Notes under the pieces: model-generated
Told to the model about the DNA's origin: nothing
The model's input: the letters and a program-made list of their open reading frames with translations, nothing else
Databases searched by the model: none
Position numbers and translations under genes: made by a program
NCBI GenBank assembly: GCA_028023455.1
Contig: JAQFVV010006199.1
Coordinates: forward strand, 3,932,646-3,996,645
Source of the DNA: Epiperipatus broadwayi
Lineage: Eukaryota > Onychophora > Udeonychophora > Euonychophora > Peripatidae
Direction: 5' to 3'
Length of the DNA stretch: 64,000 nucleotides
Shown: positions 12,309 to 23,065 of the stretch, piece after piece
Layout of the letters: each line of letters starts with the position of its first letter
Numbering within the stretch: position 1 is the stretch's first letter

Positions 12309-13257
12309 ACAACTTAAAGTTTAGTATTTATAATATACTAGTATTCATTTATCATAAGGAAAATGTTGTATAGGTCCTTTCTTGTATTAAAAATTAAAGA
12401 TTTATTTATTCACTTTTATATTTACTGAAGTACCCACTCCATATTTGTGCATAGAGCCTCATAATCCAAAGGGTGGTGCTGAATAGAATAATAAATATCG
12501 GTAAACCACATTTACATTCTATTTCAATTATCCAAAATTCTACAATTCCTATATTTTATTAATGATCTTGAAATAAATTCTATTCCAAGGTATCTTACAA
12601 TCATATTTTTTAGTAAAGGCTCCTTTCATTATTAAATAGATATTGTAATTAATGAAACTTTCAAGATGGTTGGAACTATTTATGGACATGATCTATATAT
12701 TTGAGTACTTCACTAAATTTAAACTTCATCTCTTTCTCTCGCGCTCTCTCTCTCTTTCTCTGGTTTTACCTATTTTGGAATTTTAGTTTAATCTTATGGG
12801 ATATTTATTCAAAAAGAAATATAAATAAAATGTTTTAACAAATTCTTTAAATAATGAAAGTTGAACGATGATTAATAACATCTCTCTTTTGTCAAAACAA
12901 ATCTAGAGATCTCAATTTTTTTTTAAAAAAAATCATTATAAAAGGTAATATTTTTAACAATATGCTTTCAAAATTACATCTATATATCAATATGAAATTT
13001 ATGCATATAATTATTCTTTTTATTGAAACTTGTACATGTAATAAATTAAAATTCTTTATTCTTATTTTTTTTTTAAACTTATAATAATTTTCTAGGTGAA
13101 ACGCGATTTCATCTTGCCCTGGAACAATTTTCTAGTGTCATAAAAAGTATAGAATATCTAACAGTTATTACAAGTGATTAGCTTTCTATTTTTTTACATT
13201 TTATATTTATTGTTTAATTTGTATGGCTACTGATTGGTTTTTAACTGCAGGTATGTA
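12309..13257. other. Spacer with CT-rich microsatellite
   Basis: A+T-rich spacer. A CT-rich tract (interrupted by gcgc) lies at about 12728-12762. Nothing else recognised. Confidence 0.5.
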
Positions 13258-13329
13258 CAGTAAATAAAGATGAAAGGGATCATTACTACTACTACCATTA
13301 CTACTACTATTACTACTGTAATATAATGC

Positions 13330-14084
13330 AGTGGGTTTTTTTCAGAGTCATGAATATCTCAGCCACTATGCCCAGAGAAACCTGTTAGCCACCTTACCTT
13401 TCCATTTCCCACCCTAAGTTTTTCTCATATTTTTCTCTATCTTGCTCCATCATATTTCCACAATGAAATATATACCATGACTTTTATATCTAAATCCTCC
13501 TTATCTTTTCCCAAACCCAGCATAAAAACCAAGAACCTACTTTCTACATAATAACTATGTTTATATTTATTCTCCCACAACTTCATTAATTGTACTCTTT
13601 CTGTATGCAGGCATTTACATTCAATTAATAGATGTCTAATATTTTCTATGCCTTCCTTACATAACTTGCAGACTAAATCACCATATTTTTCAATTTATAT
13701 GTATATTCCTTTGTTCTTAAAGATCTTGTTCAAGCTTTAAACAAACTACTTTTCTTGCTATTATCATAAATTAATTTGCACACAATATTCCGTTTACTTT
13801 TATATATATTTAAAAATATTTTTACTTTCCATGCTAGTTCTTCATCTTCTTAATGCTCTATTTTTATTAATGTATCTATTATATCCCATTCCTTCTCACT
13901 ATAACACTCAACAATTCTCCTAACACAATCATCCCATCTTTTGTATAAGTATACTGACATAAATTCTTTATCCAAATATTATGCATACCATACTATCTTT
14001 CTTACCCATCTTGTTGCTTGTCCTTTACTCATAACCCAGTTAAATACTATTTTAGCTATTCTTTTATTATCCATAAATTATAGG
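13330..14084 (-). pseudogene. LINE ORF2 C-terminus with Cys motif
   Basis: Minus-strand codons continue past a stop with WDDCVRRIVECYSEKEWDII, then a degraded Cys cluster near 13683-13655 (GDLVCKLC in a sister frame) that corresponds to the C-terminal zinc-knuckle of many LINE ORF2 proteins. A final segment near 13490-13400 contains VMVYISLWKYDGAR. Frameshifted and non-functional. It abuts the TAG/TAA-rich 3' tail. Confidence 0.65.
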
Positions 14085-15899
14085 CTACTGAACATTTTTT
14101 ATTTTAATTTTTGCATCTCTCATATAAAAACTTGACCATCCCATTTCTTTTTGAATTGCCTTCATTGCTATCCACACATCTGCATCAAATGCATGTTTAC
14201 CTACTTCTCTTTGTATTTTTTCTAAGTAATCTAACACACCTTTACTTACACATAATACATCATTATCATATGTTAACCTTGCTACTACTACTCTCTTCCA
14301 TACAATTTTAGATACATCATGTTTATTATATGAAATCACTGTTATTTTCTTTATCAGTCCCTTTCTTTTCTTTGTTTCATTTATCAATTTTTTCTCCCAT
14401 TCATCCAAGAAATTTCTCTGATTATTTAAGCTGATTCCCACATAGTTATATTTATTCACCACATTTAATTTTATATCCCCCAATAAAAATTCTTTCTCTC
14501 CTCTTTTCCCTAATATTTATCATACATTATTTTTAATTTTTTTTCACTAAATTTAATCCCCATCTCTTTAACCACCCTTGTGCATGTGTTCAACATAATT
14601 TCCATATATTCTCTACATAAGAAGACATCACCCACAAATACTCCCTTAGTCTTTCTATTACTCTCTCCATTTCCATCAAATACAACAAAATAAAATAGTT
14701 GACATAGGGCATCCTTATTTTAGTTCCCTCCATTTTCAACTTTAACTGATTCTCTATTTCCTAATTGATACATATAGTAATTATTTTTATACAATCTCTT
14801 AATACAGTCCACTAAAGATCCATCCATTCCCAAATTTAGTAATCTTACCCATAATCTATTTTTATTTACTCTATCACGTCTTTTCTCTATATATAAAAAC
14901 CATATATAACTGTCTATCTGTATTTCTCCACATATCTATAAGTTGTGTAACTACAAACAAACTATCTTCTATATGCCTATCTGATCAAAAATCTCCTTGC
15001 ATTTCTCCCACTATATTATTTTCTTCCATCCATTTTGTAATACTTATCAGCCTCCATATATGTGAAAACTTTATATAATACTGATATTACTGCCATCGGT
15101 CTATAATTACTTAACTTTTTATGATCATTACATTTTCCTTTAAATAGTAGTCTTATTCTTATATTATTCTAACCACTATCTGGAAATTCTCTTTTCTGTG
15201 CCATCTTATTAAACGATGTTAATAGGTTTAACTTTGCCCTATTTTCTAAAATTCATTACCATCTCTGCCGCCCATCCATCTATACTTCTTGCCTTTCCAC
15301 ATTTAAATTTCTTCACTGCCTCATTCAATTCATTCTCTGTAAACCTAATATTTCCATTACTATATGCATTCATGATTGTTACCACTCTGTTCTTCACATC
15401 TAACATCTTTTCTAAATCCCTAACAGACTTATTTAAGATTATCTTTAACTCTTCTCAAGAGCTACACTCTATTTCTGCATCATCATGTAATACTATTTCT
15501 CTCTCCCCTTCATTCCTTTTTAATGTATCCCCAAAAGTTTTTACTCGCATCTCTTCCATTTTTATTAATATTCTCCAACAATTTACTATTTAATTTCATT
15601 CTCTCTAAACTTTTTTTAAAATTACTTTTCTTATTTAATATTAATTTTTTTTCACTTTCTTTGTTCTTAATAGCACATTATATTCTCTGCATGCTTTTTC
15701 CTTCTCTTTTACACTTTTACTAATCCTTACTTTTCTATTACATTAATTCTTCTGAATATTTTTACCTAGAATCCTATTTGCCACTTTTTCTATTTCACCA
15801 TATCAGTCCTTATATTCATCCCCAACAAACTCTTCCATGATTTCTTCAACTTTTATTTTATATTCTTCTAATTCTTATCATTCATTCTCCATCCACATC
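14085..15899 (-). pseudogene. LINE ORF2 reverse transcriptase and C-terminal region
   Basis: Landmarks in minus-strand order: KCGKARSIDGWAAEMV (about 15330-15255), the Lys-Ala-Asp-Gly block preceding RT; LSNYRPMAVISVLYKV (about 15140-15080); the VNKNRLWVRLLNLGMDG block near 14870-14820; a GCPMS block at about 14717-14701; and a degraded catalytic loop reading VGDV instead of YADD near 14630. The final open frame (14483-14085, 132 codons) has KYNYVGISLNN, KIVWKRVVVARLTY and IQKEMGWSSF, typical of the region after the RT thumb in this LINE group. Confidence 0.85.
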
Positions 15900-16505
15900 T
15901 TTCACTAACTTTCTACTTTTATTACTATTTCCACCACATTATTAATCATTTTTATTATAATAGAATTATGATCACTATTACATACTCTCTCTTCATTATC
16001 AAACACTTTAATTTTTTTGTACTTTATTCATTCCCTCTTTCTCTACTAATATCTAATCTATTGTGTGAAATATATTATTTCTAGATCATGTGTATTTTCC
16101 CTCATAAATATTTGATAAATTTTCAATGCTCAAATTTGCTTTCTGACAAAAATTCTTCAAAAGCCATCCATTCTTATTATTTACATCATCAATTTCTTCA
16201 ATGTGTCCATCCATATCCTCTATAACCATTATTCTCATCCACCCCTTTTTAAACTATCTATATTCTTAACTAGGCATTCATATATGCTACTGTTCCACTC
16301 CATTATAGTCTATCTCCAGTGTCTATATACACTCTAGCCACTCTCCATTCTTGTCTTCCAAATCTTATATTCAAACCACAAATGTTCTTGACATTTAAAT
16401 AACTTTTTGACATAACTCCTATACCACTACCCCTTTTTCTATTTATACTCTGCCATTACAAATATTCCAGTATATGTTCTTCTTCTTTTGTTAGATACGT
16501 TTCCA
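15900..16505 (-). pseudogene. LINE ORF2 endonuclease, remainder
   Basis: Continues after the F1 insertion with ETYLTKEEEHI and then a segment with NRKRGSGIGVMSKSYL, matching the conserved stretch of LINE endonucleases where a Gly-rich GGGVG block follows the ETH motif. Later codons include a degraded acidic segment and RECVIVIII-like strands. Many stops and frameshifts occur. Confidence 0.7.
16499..16505. repeat. F1 copy A target duplication, left
   Basis: gtttcca, repeated at 17044-17050. Removing one copy with the insert restores the continuous LINE reading through the endonuclease Glu-Thr codons. Confidence 0.75.
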
Positions 16506-17043
16506 TTATTAAGCCAATAAACATCACATGACCACCACTTATGCTTGCTTATAACTGTTATTAAAACAGGAAAAACTCGCTATACGTATTGCCACACTGC
16601 AAGCTAGAGTAATCAGTGGATGCCAGAAGGCTTGAGCATAAAATCCCCATCTAGTACCTACTCATCCAATATTCCCAGACTATTTTTTGGCTTTGGCCTT
16701 CGTCAGTGAGAAGCCTTGGATCTGAGAGCACTGCACCTAGATCTTAGGACCTATATAAACTGATGAGCTTGGATTGAAAATATTAAGGTGTTTTCAATTT
16801 AAGACTCATAGTTTTGTAGTTAAGTGGAGATAAAAGAGGGCTGCAGGAAGATTGCATTAGATCCTAAGATCTAGGTGCAATGCTCTCAGATCCAAGGCTC
16901 CTCACTGACGAAGTCCACAATCCAGAAACTTGTCTGGGGATATTGGATGAGTAGGCACTAGATGTGGATTTTATGCACAAGCCATCTGGCATCCATTGAT
17001 TACTCTAGCTTGCAGAGTGGCAATAAGTATAATGAGTTTTACT
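16506..17043 (+). mobile_element. F1 fold-back element, copy A (inside the LINE)
   Basis: The left end reads ttattaagccaataaacatc, then a conserved segment ending taactgttattaaaacagg, then a long arm (ccagaaggctt, cccagact, gatctgagagcactgcacct). The second half is the reverse complement of that arm, ending at gagttttact. The central spacer has a tatataaactgatgagctt-like segment. The left terminus carries about 60 extra bases that the right terminus lacks. Flanked by a 7-bp duplication (gtttcca). No coding capacity. Confidence 0.85.
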
Positions 17044-17050
17044 GTTTCCA
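17044..17050. repeat. F1 copy A target duplication, right
   Basis: gtttcca, matching 16499-16505. Confidence 0.75.
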
Positions 17051-17246
17051 CTATTGCTAGTACCTCAAGCTCTTCATTTTTAATTGCTTTGTTTAATTCC
17101 ATCCACTTTTCTGATCTCCTTACATCTTGCATAGTCAAATATCTAATTTTAACAATTTTTTCTTTCTTAACTACTCTTTTATAAATTCTTTTCACTCTTT
17201 CTTCTTCATTACCTTTGTAAGTAACTTGCTTACCATACAGATTCAT
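17044..17246 (-). pseudogene. LINE ORF2 endonuclease, N-terminal part
   Basis: Minus-strand frame with RSEKWMELNKAIKNEELEVL followed by AIVET. This is the start of the apurinic-type endonuclease fold, and the E of ETH is the conserved metal-binding Glu. The frame runs directly into the F1 insertion at 17043, just after the VET codons. The coding thread resumes at 16505 with METYLTKEEE, so the interrupted sequence was originally contiguous. Confidence 0.8.
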
Positions 17247-17299
17247 TCCCTCTCCACATCTACATTTATATCTAAATCAGCTACCTTTTATTTACTTCT

Positions 17300-18385
17300 T
17301 ATATCCCATCCATTCATCTTTTTGATAATACTGCAATTTAACCCCCCCTATAAGTTTCCTGAACTATAATATTCCTTATAAATCAAACTCCCTAATTCTT
17401 CACTTTTTTGTTTTGCTAAGTTTAATTCATCTTTACTATATAACTCCCTTTTACTAATAAAAAAAATCCTACATATCCACAAACATAATATCATTTCTCT
17501 CATACTATTTTTTAAATCTCTCATTTATAGAATATGCTCTATCTAACATATACCTATTGTCAAATTTTAGGAATAATCTAATTAATCTACTCTTTTTTTA
17601 AGCTTACTCAAATTACTAATCAATTCTATGTATTCATCCATTACTCTCTCCAATTGCTATGACAAATTATTTGTCCCTACCATAACATATATAGCTCTAC
17701 TCTCTTGTTTCTTTACCTTATTAGTAACATCCCTCATTATAGCTTCAGGAAAACATATTTTTACATATCTGTTTCTATTCCTTCTTGCAATTACATCTCC
17801 ACATTCTTTAATTAGCAAATCTCCTATAAATAATGTCTTATAGTTTACTTTCCCTACTTCATCTGTAACATTCTCTTCCACTTTCTGGACTTCATTATCT
17901 ATTTTTTCCTCATCATTTCTATTCAATAATTCCTTTATCTGCTCACACTTCATCTTTAATTATTTTAATTTTGCTTCTACATCCTTTATCTCTTCCTCTA
18001 TTCTACTTATTCTTTGGCTAACCATCTCCATTTGCACTATTTATTTTGTCATTCATATCTCTTTCCCATCACTAAAATCTTGCTCTATTCTATCTTCCTC
18101 AACTACATTTTGCTCTATTTCTCCTGACTTTTTTTAAAACTACCTACACTTAAAAACCATTTTCTCACTGGTTTTATCACATGGTCTACATAATTATAGA
18201 TCTGTTACATTCTTCCTAATCTTATTTAAGCATTTTAAATAATGAACATCATCACATACAGCATGCCTAATTTTTTTCTGACCATTTATATATATTGTGG
18301 GATACAAATGCAATTCTTATTTCTCATTTTTCAAGTCCCCTACTCTATATTTAACTTTATGCTTCCTCTACTACTCTTCAGACAT
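17300..18385 (-). pseudogene. LINE ORF1 remnant with SGNH-hydrolase-like domain
   Basis: Begins at a minus-strand ATG (18383-18385; MSEE). The N-terminal part has several Cys residues (LCRPCD-like) and is followed by a Lys/Glu-rich, probably coiled-coil, segment. The best preserved block (17657-17953) contains LFIGDLLIKECGDVIARR, corresponding to block I (GDSL) of SGNH hydrolases with the catalytic Ser replaced by Leu, and YVMVGTNNL, corresponding to block III (GxND). Esterase domains of this type are known in ORF1 of CR1-like LINEs, where they probably help bind lipid or membranes. Several stops interrupt the frame. Confidence 0.75.
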
Positions 18386-18860
18386 CTTTATACAAAATGA
18401 GAAAAACTTTTCTTTCTATTAATTACGATTGATAAACACGTGTTTTCAAACCTTTCGCTTCAAAATGTTATCTTCCTGTCTCATATAAATCACGCTCTTT
18501 TTTAAATTAAATAATTCTTTAATAGCAAACATACTAAAAAACCCAAGTAATTTTATGTATAACTTAGTTTTAAAGCCTCCTTGCAGTAACACACACATTT
18601 TTTTTCTTTTATATTTAAGATGGCGTAATGAAATACTTTCCAAATGTTCCCAATGTTATCCCTGATGTTTTCAAATCCAATTAAATTTATCTCTCTTCAC
18701 CCCAATTTTCTTTTCATAGGCAAAAGAAAAAATTCGTAGCAAGATTCTCCAGATAATGTTAAAAAAAATATATGTAAACTCCAACTTATTTTGCGGAACA
18801 AATCAATTACACCAGCACAGCAAGGCAGTCAACGCCAATGTGCTACTACAACTAGTACTA

Positions 18861-19869
18861 TTCAAAAAAATGTAAATATAATCCATTTGTTTTATTTTAA
18901 TTAATTTGCTCTTTTTTATTTTATTTTTATAAAGTGTTTCTTTTATATTTTATTTGCATCTTTTATTTTTAAAATAAAAGAATGGAATGTGGTTGCTTAT
19001 TCAGTTATCTGCTTCTTTTTTTTAAATTAAAAACAGAATTACTTTTTTTTTTAAGAAAAAGATGTAAGATCCCTCATTATGTTATGATATAACTCAAAAT
19101 TTGAAATGATCGAAAGAATGAATGGTAACGATTGCTATTGTTGAACAAGTGTTATTTAATCATAATACCAGGTTGTCTACTTATCTTGTTATATCATAAG
19201 ATAGATGCATAATATTTTATTTAAAGTTAAATAAGCATAGTGACTTCAGCATGAGTTTAGAAATTGTGAAACTTTTTAAGATTTAAACTTATATCTGTGA
19301 GATTTAGTTTTTATAAAGAACCAAGAGTTTAATATCCTAAAACACAGTTGCATTTCTATTATTATTATTATTAAAACACATCGACATAATTTTTAACATA
19401 TATTGTTTTCAAATTTAATTAATATTGTAAACCGAGATTAATAAAATCCTTGCACACGCTCACTCACACACACATATCTGATTGAGAAGATATAAATCTA
19501 TGTTTAAAATAAAATTAATATATGCTATGCAATTTAAATAAAAGCTCTATAACTAGCACAAAAAGAAACGTTTTTTTTTTTATTATTGTACTTTTTTTTT
19601 GGCTTTCTTTACGTTAAAATTATTATTACGATTATTATTATTAATCAGTCAAATATCTATTTGATTATTATTATTAATCAGTCAAATATCTATTTTGTTG
19701 CAATGGAAAACACATAAATCAACAAGATATTAAAAAAAAAACAATAATAAAAAAGAATCTTCAAAATAAAAAGATTTTTAGTTTGTATGAAACTTCAACA
19801 TTTTTCCTGAGAGTTGTTAAGAATTGATGGCTCCTGTAATGCAAAAATTATTGCAGGCATTATTAGATA
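18861..19869. other. A+T-rich spacer with a 33-bp tandem duplication
   Basis: No gene. The unit gattattattattaatcagt continuing to caaatatctattt occurs twice in tandem (19630-19662 and 19663-19695), essentially identical, so it is a recent slippage event. Short ATT and CA tracts occur near 19360 and 19460. Confidence 0.6.
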
Positions 19870-20230
19870 AAGAATTTTTTTTCCTAAGGATTTAAAAATA
19901 GCTAAAGAATTGTACTTATTTACAAAAAGGTGCAAATGGTGATCTAAAGAATTATAAAGCAATATCGATCTTATCAACTTTCCCTAAGGTTTTTGAAAAT
20001 TATTTTTATTCAAAAATAAAAAATGATATTGATAAGATTATTCCAAAATCTCAACGTGGTTTAGGTATTAGCTGATCATTTATTACTTATCAGATATAAG
20101 AAAATTTTTACATGATTTATATCTATGTTTATATCTGCTGTAAAAATATTATATAGAAAAGTTGCCAAAAGTCATTTTGGGATTATCTTTGTAGATGCTT
20201 ATTAATTCACTGGATTCATTTTTAGGTATG
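19870..20230 (+). pseudogene. Decayed LINE reverse-transcriptase remnant
   Basis: At 19880-19925 the frame reads PKDLKIAKELYLF. After a frameshift, 19926-20075 reads KGANGDLKNYKAISILSTFP then KVFENYFYSKIKN and IPKSQRGLG. This is the classic fingers region of non-LTR RT (KxxNYRPISILSxFSKVFE ... SQHGFR). After more frameshifts, HFGIIFVDAY near 20180 may mark the first catalytic Asp strand. Different enough from the 13.3-18.9 kb LINE to be a separate lineage. Confidence 0.85.
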
Positions 20231-20304
20231 TGTACATTCTATAGTTTTATAAATAATAAACTAACCAATTAATTGCTTTTATTTATAGCCACATTGATAA
20301 GTTT

Positions 20305-20730
20305 GATTAGTAATAATATATGATAAACTAAATCAAATGCAGATTACATGTGCTGATTCATGGCATCATTCCCCCCCCCTTAAGTATTTTAAGCATGTAT
20401 TATGTAATCTTGAACTGTTACAAGTTTAGTAATAATTGAACTTTTATTTAATGAGAAGAATTAAAAGTAAATTTTAAAACATTTGTAAAATCGCAATATA
20501 TTAGTGAAAATAGAGTACTCAGAAATAGTGTTTAATTGTATTATATGAAGAAAACAACAAACACATTAAGTGATTAGTAATAATATATGATAAACTAACT
20601 CAAATGCAGATTACATGTGCTGATTCATGGCATCATTCCCATCTCCCTTAAGTATTTTAAGCATGTATTATGTAATCTCAGAAATAGTGTTTAATTGTAT
20701 TATATGAAGAAAACAACAAACACATTAAGT
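20305..20730. repeat. Tandem duplication, 267-bp unit, second copy deleted
   Basis: Copy 1 spans 20305-20571 and copy 2 spans 20572-20730. Both start gattagtaataatatatgat and end acacattaagt. Copy 2 lacks about 110 bp that copy 1 carries between atgtaatct and cagaaatag, and its C-run (cccatctccc) differs from the poly-C in copy 1. Confidence 0.9.
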
Positions 20731-21540
20731 AAAAAAAGAATATTTTACAATAAAGAAAATTAATAAACATATATAATATTATAACATGACTCTAGAATAA
20801 GATTATGTGATACAAATAAAGAAGTTTTAGATATTAGAGAAAGAAGGCAAAAATAAAATGAAAATTTGAATTATAGAATTGGTTTATGTGGAGATGAAGA
20901 ATGGAACATTTATTTATGTAGTGTAGTGAAAAATGATCAGAGTAAATCACAGAGAGATTAAAAAAAATCTAAGAGTAAAACGAATAAAAGAAGTAAAGAT
21001 TTATGATATTTTTTTTGTTTAATTTGTTATACAAAAAGCTGCGAATATGAGAATAAAATAGTAAAAGAAAGAAATTAGGGCTGGAAGAATTTTTTAATAT
21101 TAAATATTTATTTTAAAGGGTGGAAATATTTAAGTTGGCTGCAGTGTTTTTGAATATATGGTCTATGCATAGCAACTTCTCTTCTTATCTAAGGAGAAAC
21201 CATTTTATATATATATGATTTTTGTTTTATATATAGTATATTAGAAAATAATACCTCAAAATGTGTAATTTCTTTTTTATTTATTTATTTTCATTAAAAA
21301 TTTGCATCTGCATTATTATAAAATTTAAATAATTTGTTAAAATTCAAAATTCTAACAATGAAAATTTCATTTGAAAAGCAAGACTTCTGATTTATTTATA
21401 ACTTTGGGTTACATAAATGTAAATTTTATTCAATTTGCTAACTTTCCAAAAAAAAGGATTTTAAGGAAATATGTCGATGAAGTAAACTATACTAATTTAA
21501 CTAAATGTTAAAAGTTATTACTTTTATTAGTAATTTCTAA
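20731..21540. other. No gene recognised
   Basis: Purine-rich, A+T-rich sequence. Plus-strand frames near 20800-21090 are Lys/Asn/Glu-rich but broken, and I cannot match them to a family. They could be eroded continuation of the upstream LINE. Confidence 0.35.
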
Positions 21541-21963
21541 CAACAGTTTTTTGTTTTAAACAGGCAAAACTCTCCATACAGTAGTGCCAACCTGTGCCAA
21601 CCAGAGTAATCAATGGATGCCAGAAGGCTTGTGCATAAAATCCCCATCTAGTGCTATTTATCCAATATTTTCAGACTAGTTTCTGGCTTGTGGCCTTCAT
21701 CAGTGAGGAGGAGCCTTAGATCTGAGAGCACTGCACCTAGATCTTAGGATATAATGCAACCCTCCAGAAGCCACCTTTTATCTCTACTTAACTACAAAAC
21801 TATGGGAATGAAATTGAAAACACAATAACATTTTCAATCTAAGATCAATAGCTTATATAGTCATATGGGTCTGAACTCAGTACAGCACCCATACATTTCG
21901 GTGTCTTTGGCTGTTTAACAACAATAGCCACCACTATCCTATTAGGCAGGATTGGTGTTGTGC
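21541..21963. mobile_element. F1 fold-back family, copy B
   Basis: Contains the family arm (aaacaggcaaaactc, atggatgccagaaggcttgt, gactagtttctggcttgtgg, gcactgcacctagatcttag) followed by a spacer with tatgggtctgaactcagt and an end segment cctattaggcaggattggtg that is shared, inverted, with copy C. The second arm is missing, so this copy is either truncated or a longer-spacer variant. No flush target duplication found. Confidence 0.8.
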
Positions 21964-22801
21964 CAGGCATTATCAAATGACCTTGCACAAAGTCTGTATT
22001 AAGCACAATAAAGATAAAAATGTGCTAGATTAAAAGGAAGTTGGGTCTGAGCATTAAAATACCCACACACACCAATTTAAAGTAATATGAAATTGACATA
22101 CAAAATATTGTGTAATAAACTCGTGTTTTTTTTTGTTTTTCCTTTTTGTATATTTTTTATGATATGTCATTATATGTATTTGTTTTTTTTTTTATTTTCC
22201 AACATACTTGTATTTTTTTTTTAATTACTTTTCTAAAGATTGTAATTTTATTCCATAAGCAAATAATGTTAATTGCTTTTGCAAAAATCTGATCAAAAGC
22301 AAAATGTTTGATAATGCTATAATTAAAATGTTATCTTTTCTTTTTTGTATATAAAGTAGAAATTCTTTTGAATAATAATAGCTGTAATCAAGTGGTCTGG
22401 GCAGTCAAGATGGAAACCATTATGTCAAACTTAAAATATAGAATTTAATCGGAAAAATATAAAGGAATGTTTAGAATCTAAGTGATAAGCTAAATTAAAA
22501 GGATTGGCTGATTCATTCTTCTCAGAGGGATATCTGAATTGGTTTTTATTAGTGGGATTGATAGTGCTGTGGGATTCATTCTTTCTTTGGAAATCTTTCT
22601 GAGCAAGTCATTCACTTTTTTGGCTCCAGAATTCTCCAAGCAACCAGCTACTTAGAGATTCATTTATGAATAGGACTATTAGTGACATTCTTAAGAACAA
22701 ATCCATTATACAGTTCTTTTAAGAACTCTTGTCTTTTGAGGATTCGAGTAACCATTCGAGATAGCATATGAAAATTTATTAATAATCCTAATTATTATTA
22801 G
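21964..22801. other. Spacer, weakly coding-like patch at 22500-22700
   Basis: T-rich sequence to about 22380. Between 22500 and 22700 composition is less biased and one plus frame reads FISGIDSAVGFILSLEIF without a stop for about 40 codons, but there is no homology I recognise. It could be upstream sequence of the coding-like island starting at 22802. Confidence 0.3.
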
Positions 22802-23065
22802 ATATATAAAAAAAGAAGATATGAAGCAATCTACCAGAGAGTCCAGAAAAATGACCATGGGGTAGACAACCAGCCAGTGCACTGCCCTTTCTCTGTCCCA
22901 AGCCATCAAGATGTGACCACGCCAGTTCCAGCCGCCCACGAAAATGACAAATTCTGCCTTGCCTATGTCTAAATAGATGAAATCCTCACCGCACAGCCAG
23001 TTAACTTGAAGCCCACTCAGAGCTCAGAGGAGAAGAATGAAGATGCTGACATAAGTTTGTTTTAA
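22802..23065 (+). pseudogene. Coding-like island: basic juxtamembrane-like tail, in-frame stop
   Basis: Distinctly less A+T-rich than its surroundings. Starting immediately after an AG acceptor (22800-22801), frame 1 reads IYKKRRYEAIYQRVQKNDHG and stays open for 56 codons to a TAA at 22970-22972. The same frame then continues 30 more codons, charged and polar (KPTQSSEEKNEDAD), to a TAA at 23063. The KKRRY cluster and Tyr-containing tail resemble the cytoplasmic segment of a single-pass receptor exon. I do not recognise the family. The minus strand is also open (22706-22990), so strand is not certain. It may be a real last exon ending at 22972, or a pseudogene. Confidence 0.4.

Larger units (their letters stand above)
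13258..18860 (-). mobile_element. Near-complete but broken LINE (non-LTR retrotransposon)
   Basis: Read on the minus strand, the order is 5' leader (18860-18386), ORF1 with a coiled-coil-like region and an SGNH-esterase-like domain, ORF2 with an AP-type endonuclease, then reverse transcriptase and a C-terminal Cys/His region, then a 3' tail rich in TAG/TAA trinucleotides (about 13285-13320). Stops and frameshifts occur in every domain, so it is inactive. An F1 fold-back (16506-17043) splits the endonuclease. The architecture resembles CR1/L2/Jockey-superfamily elements; exact clade is not resolvable by eye. The 5' limit near 18860 is estimated from where composition changes. Confidence 0.88.
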
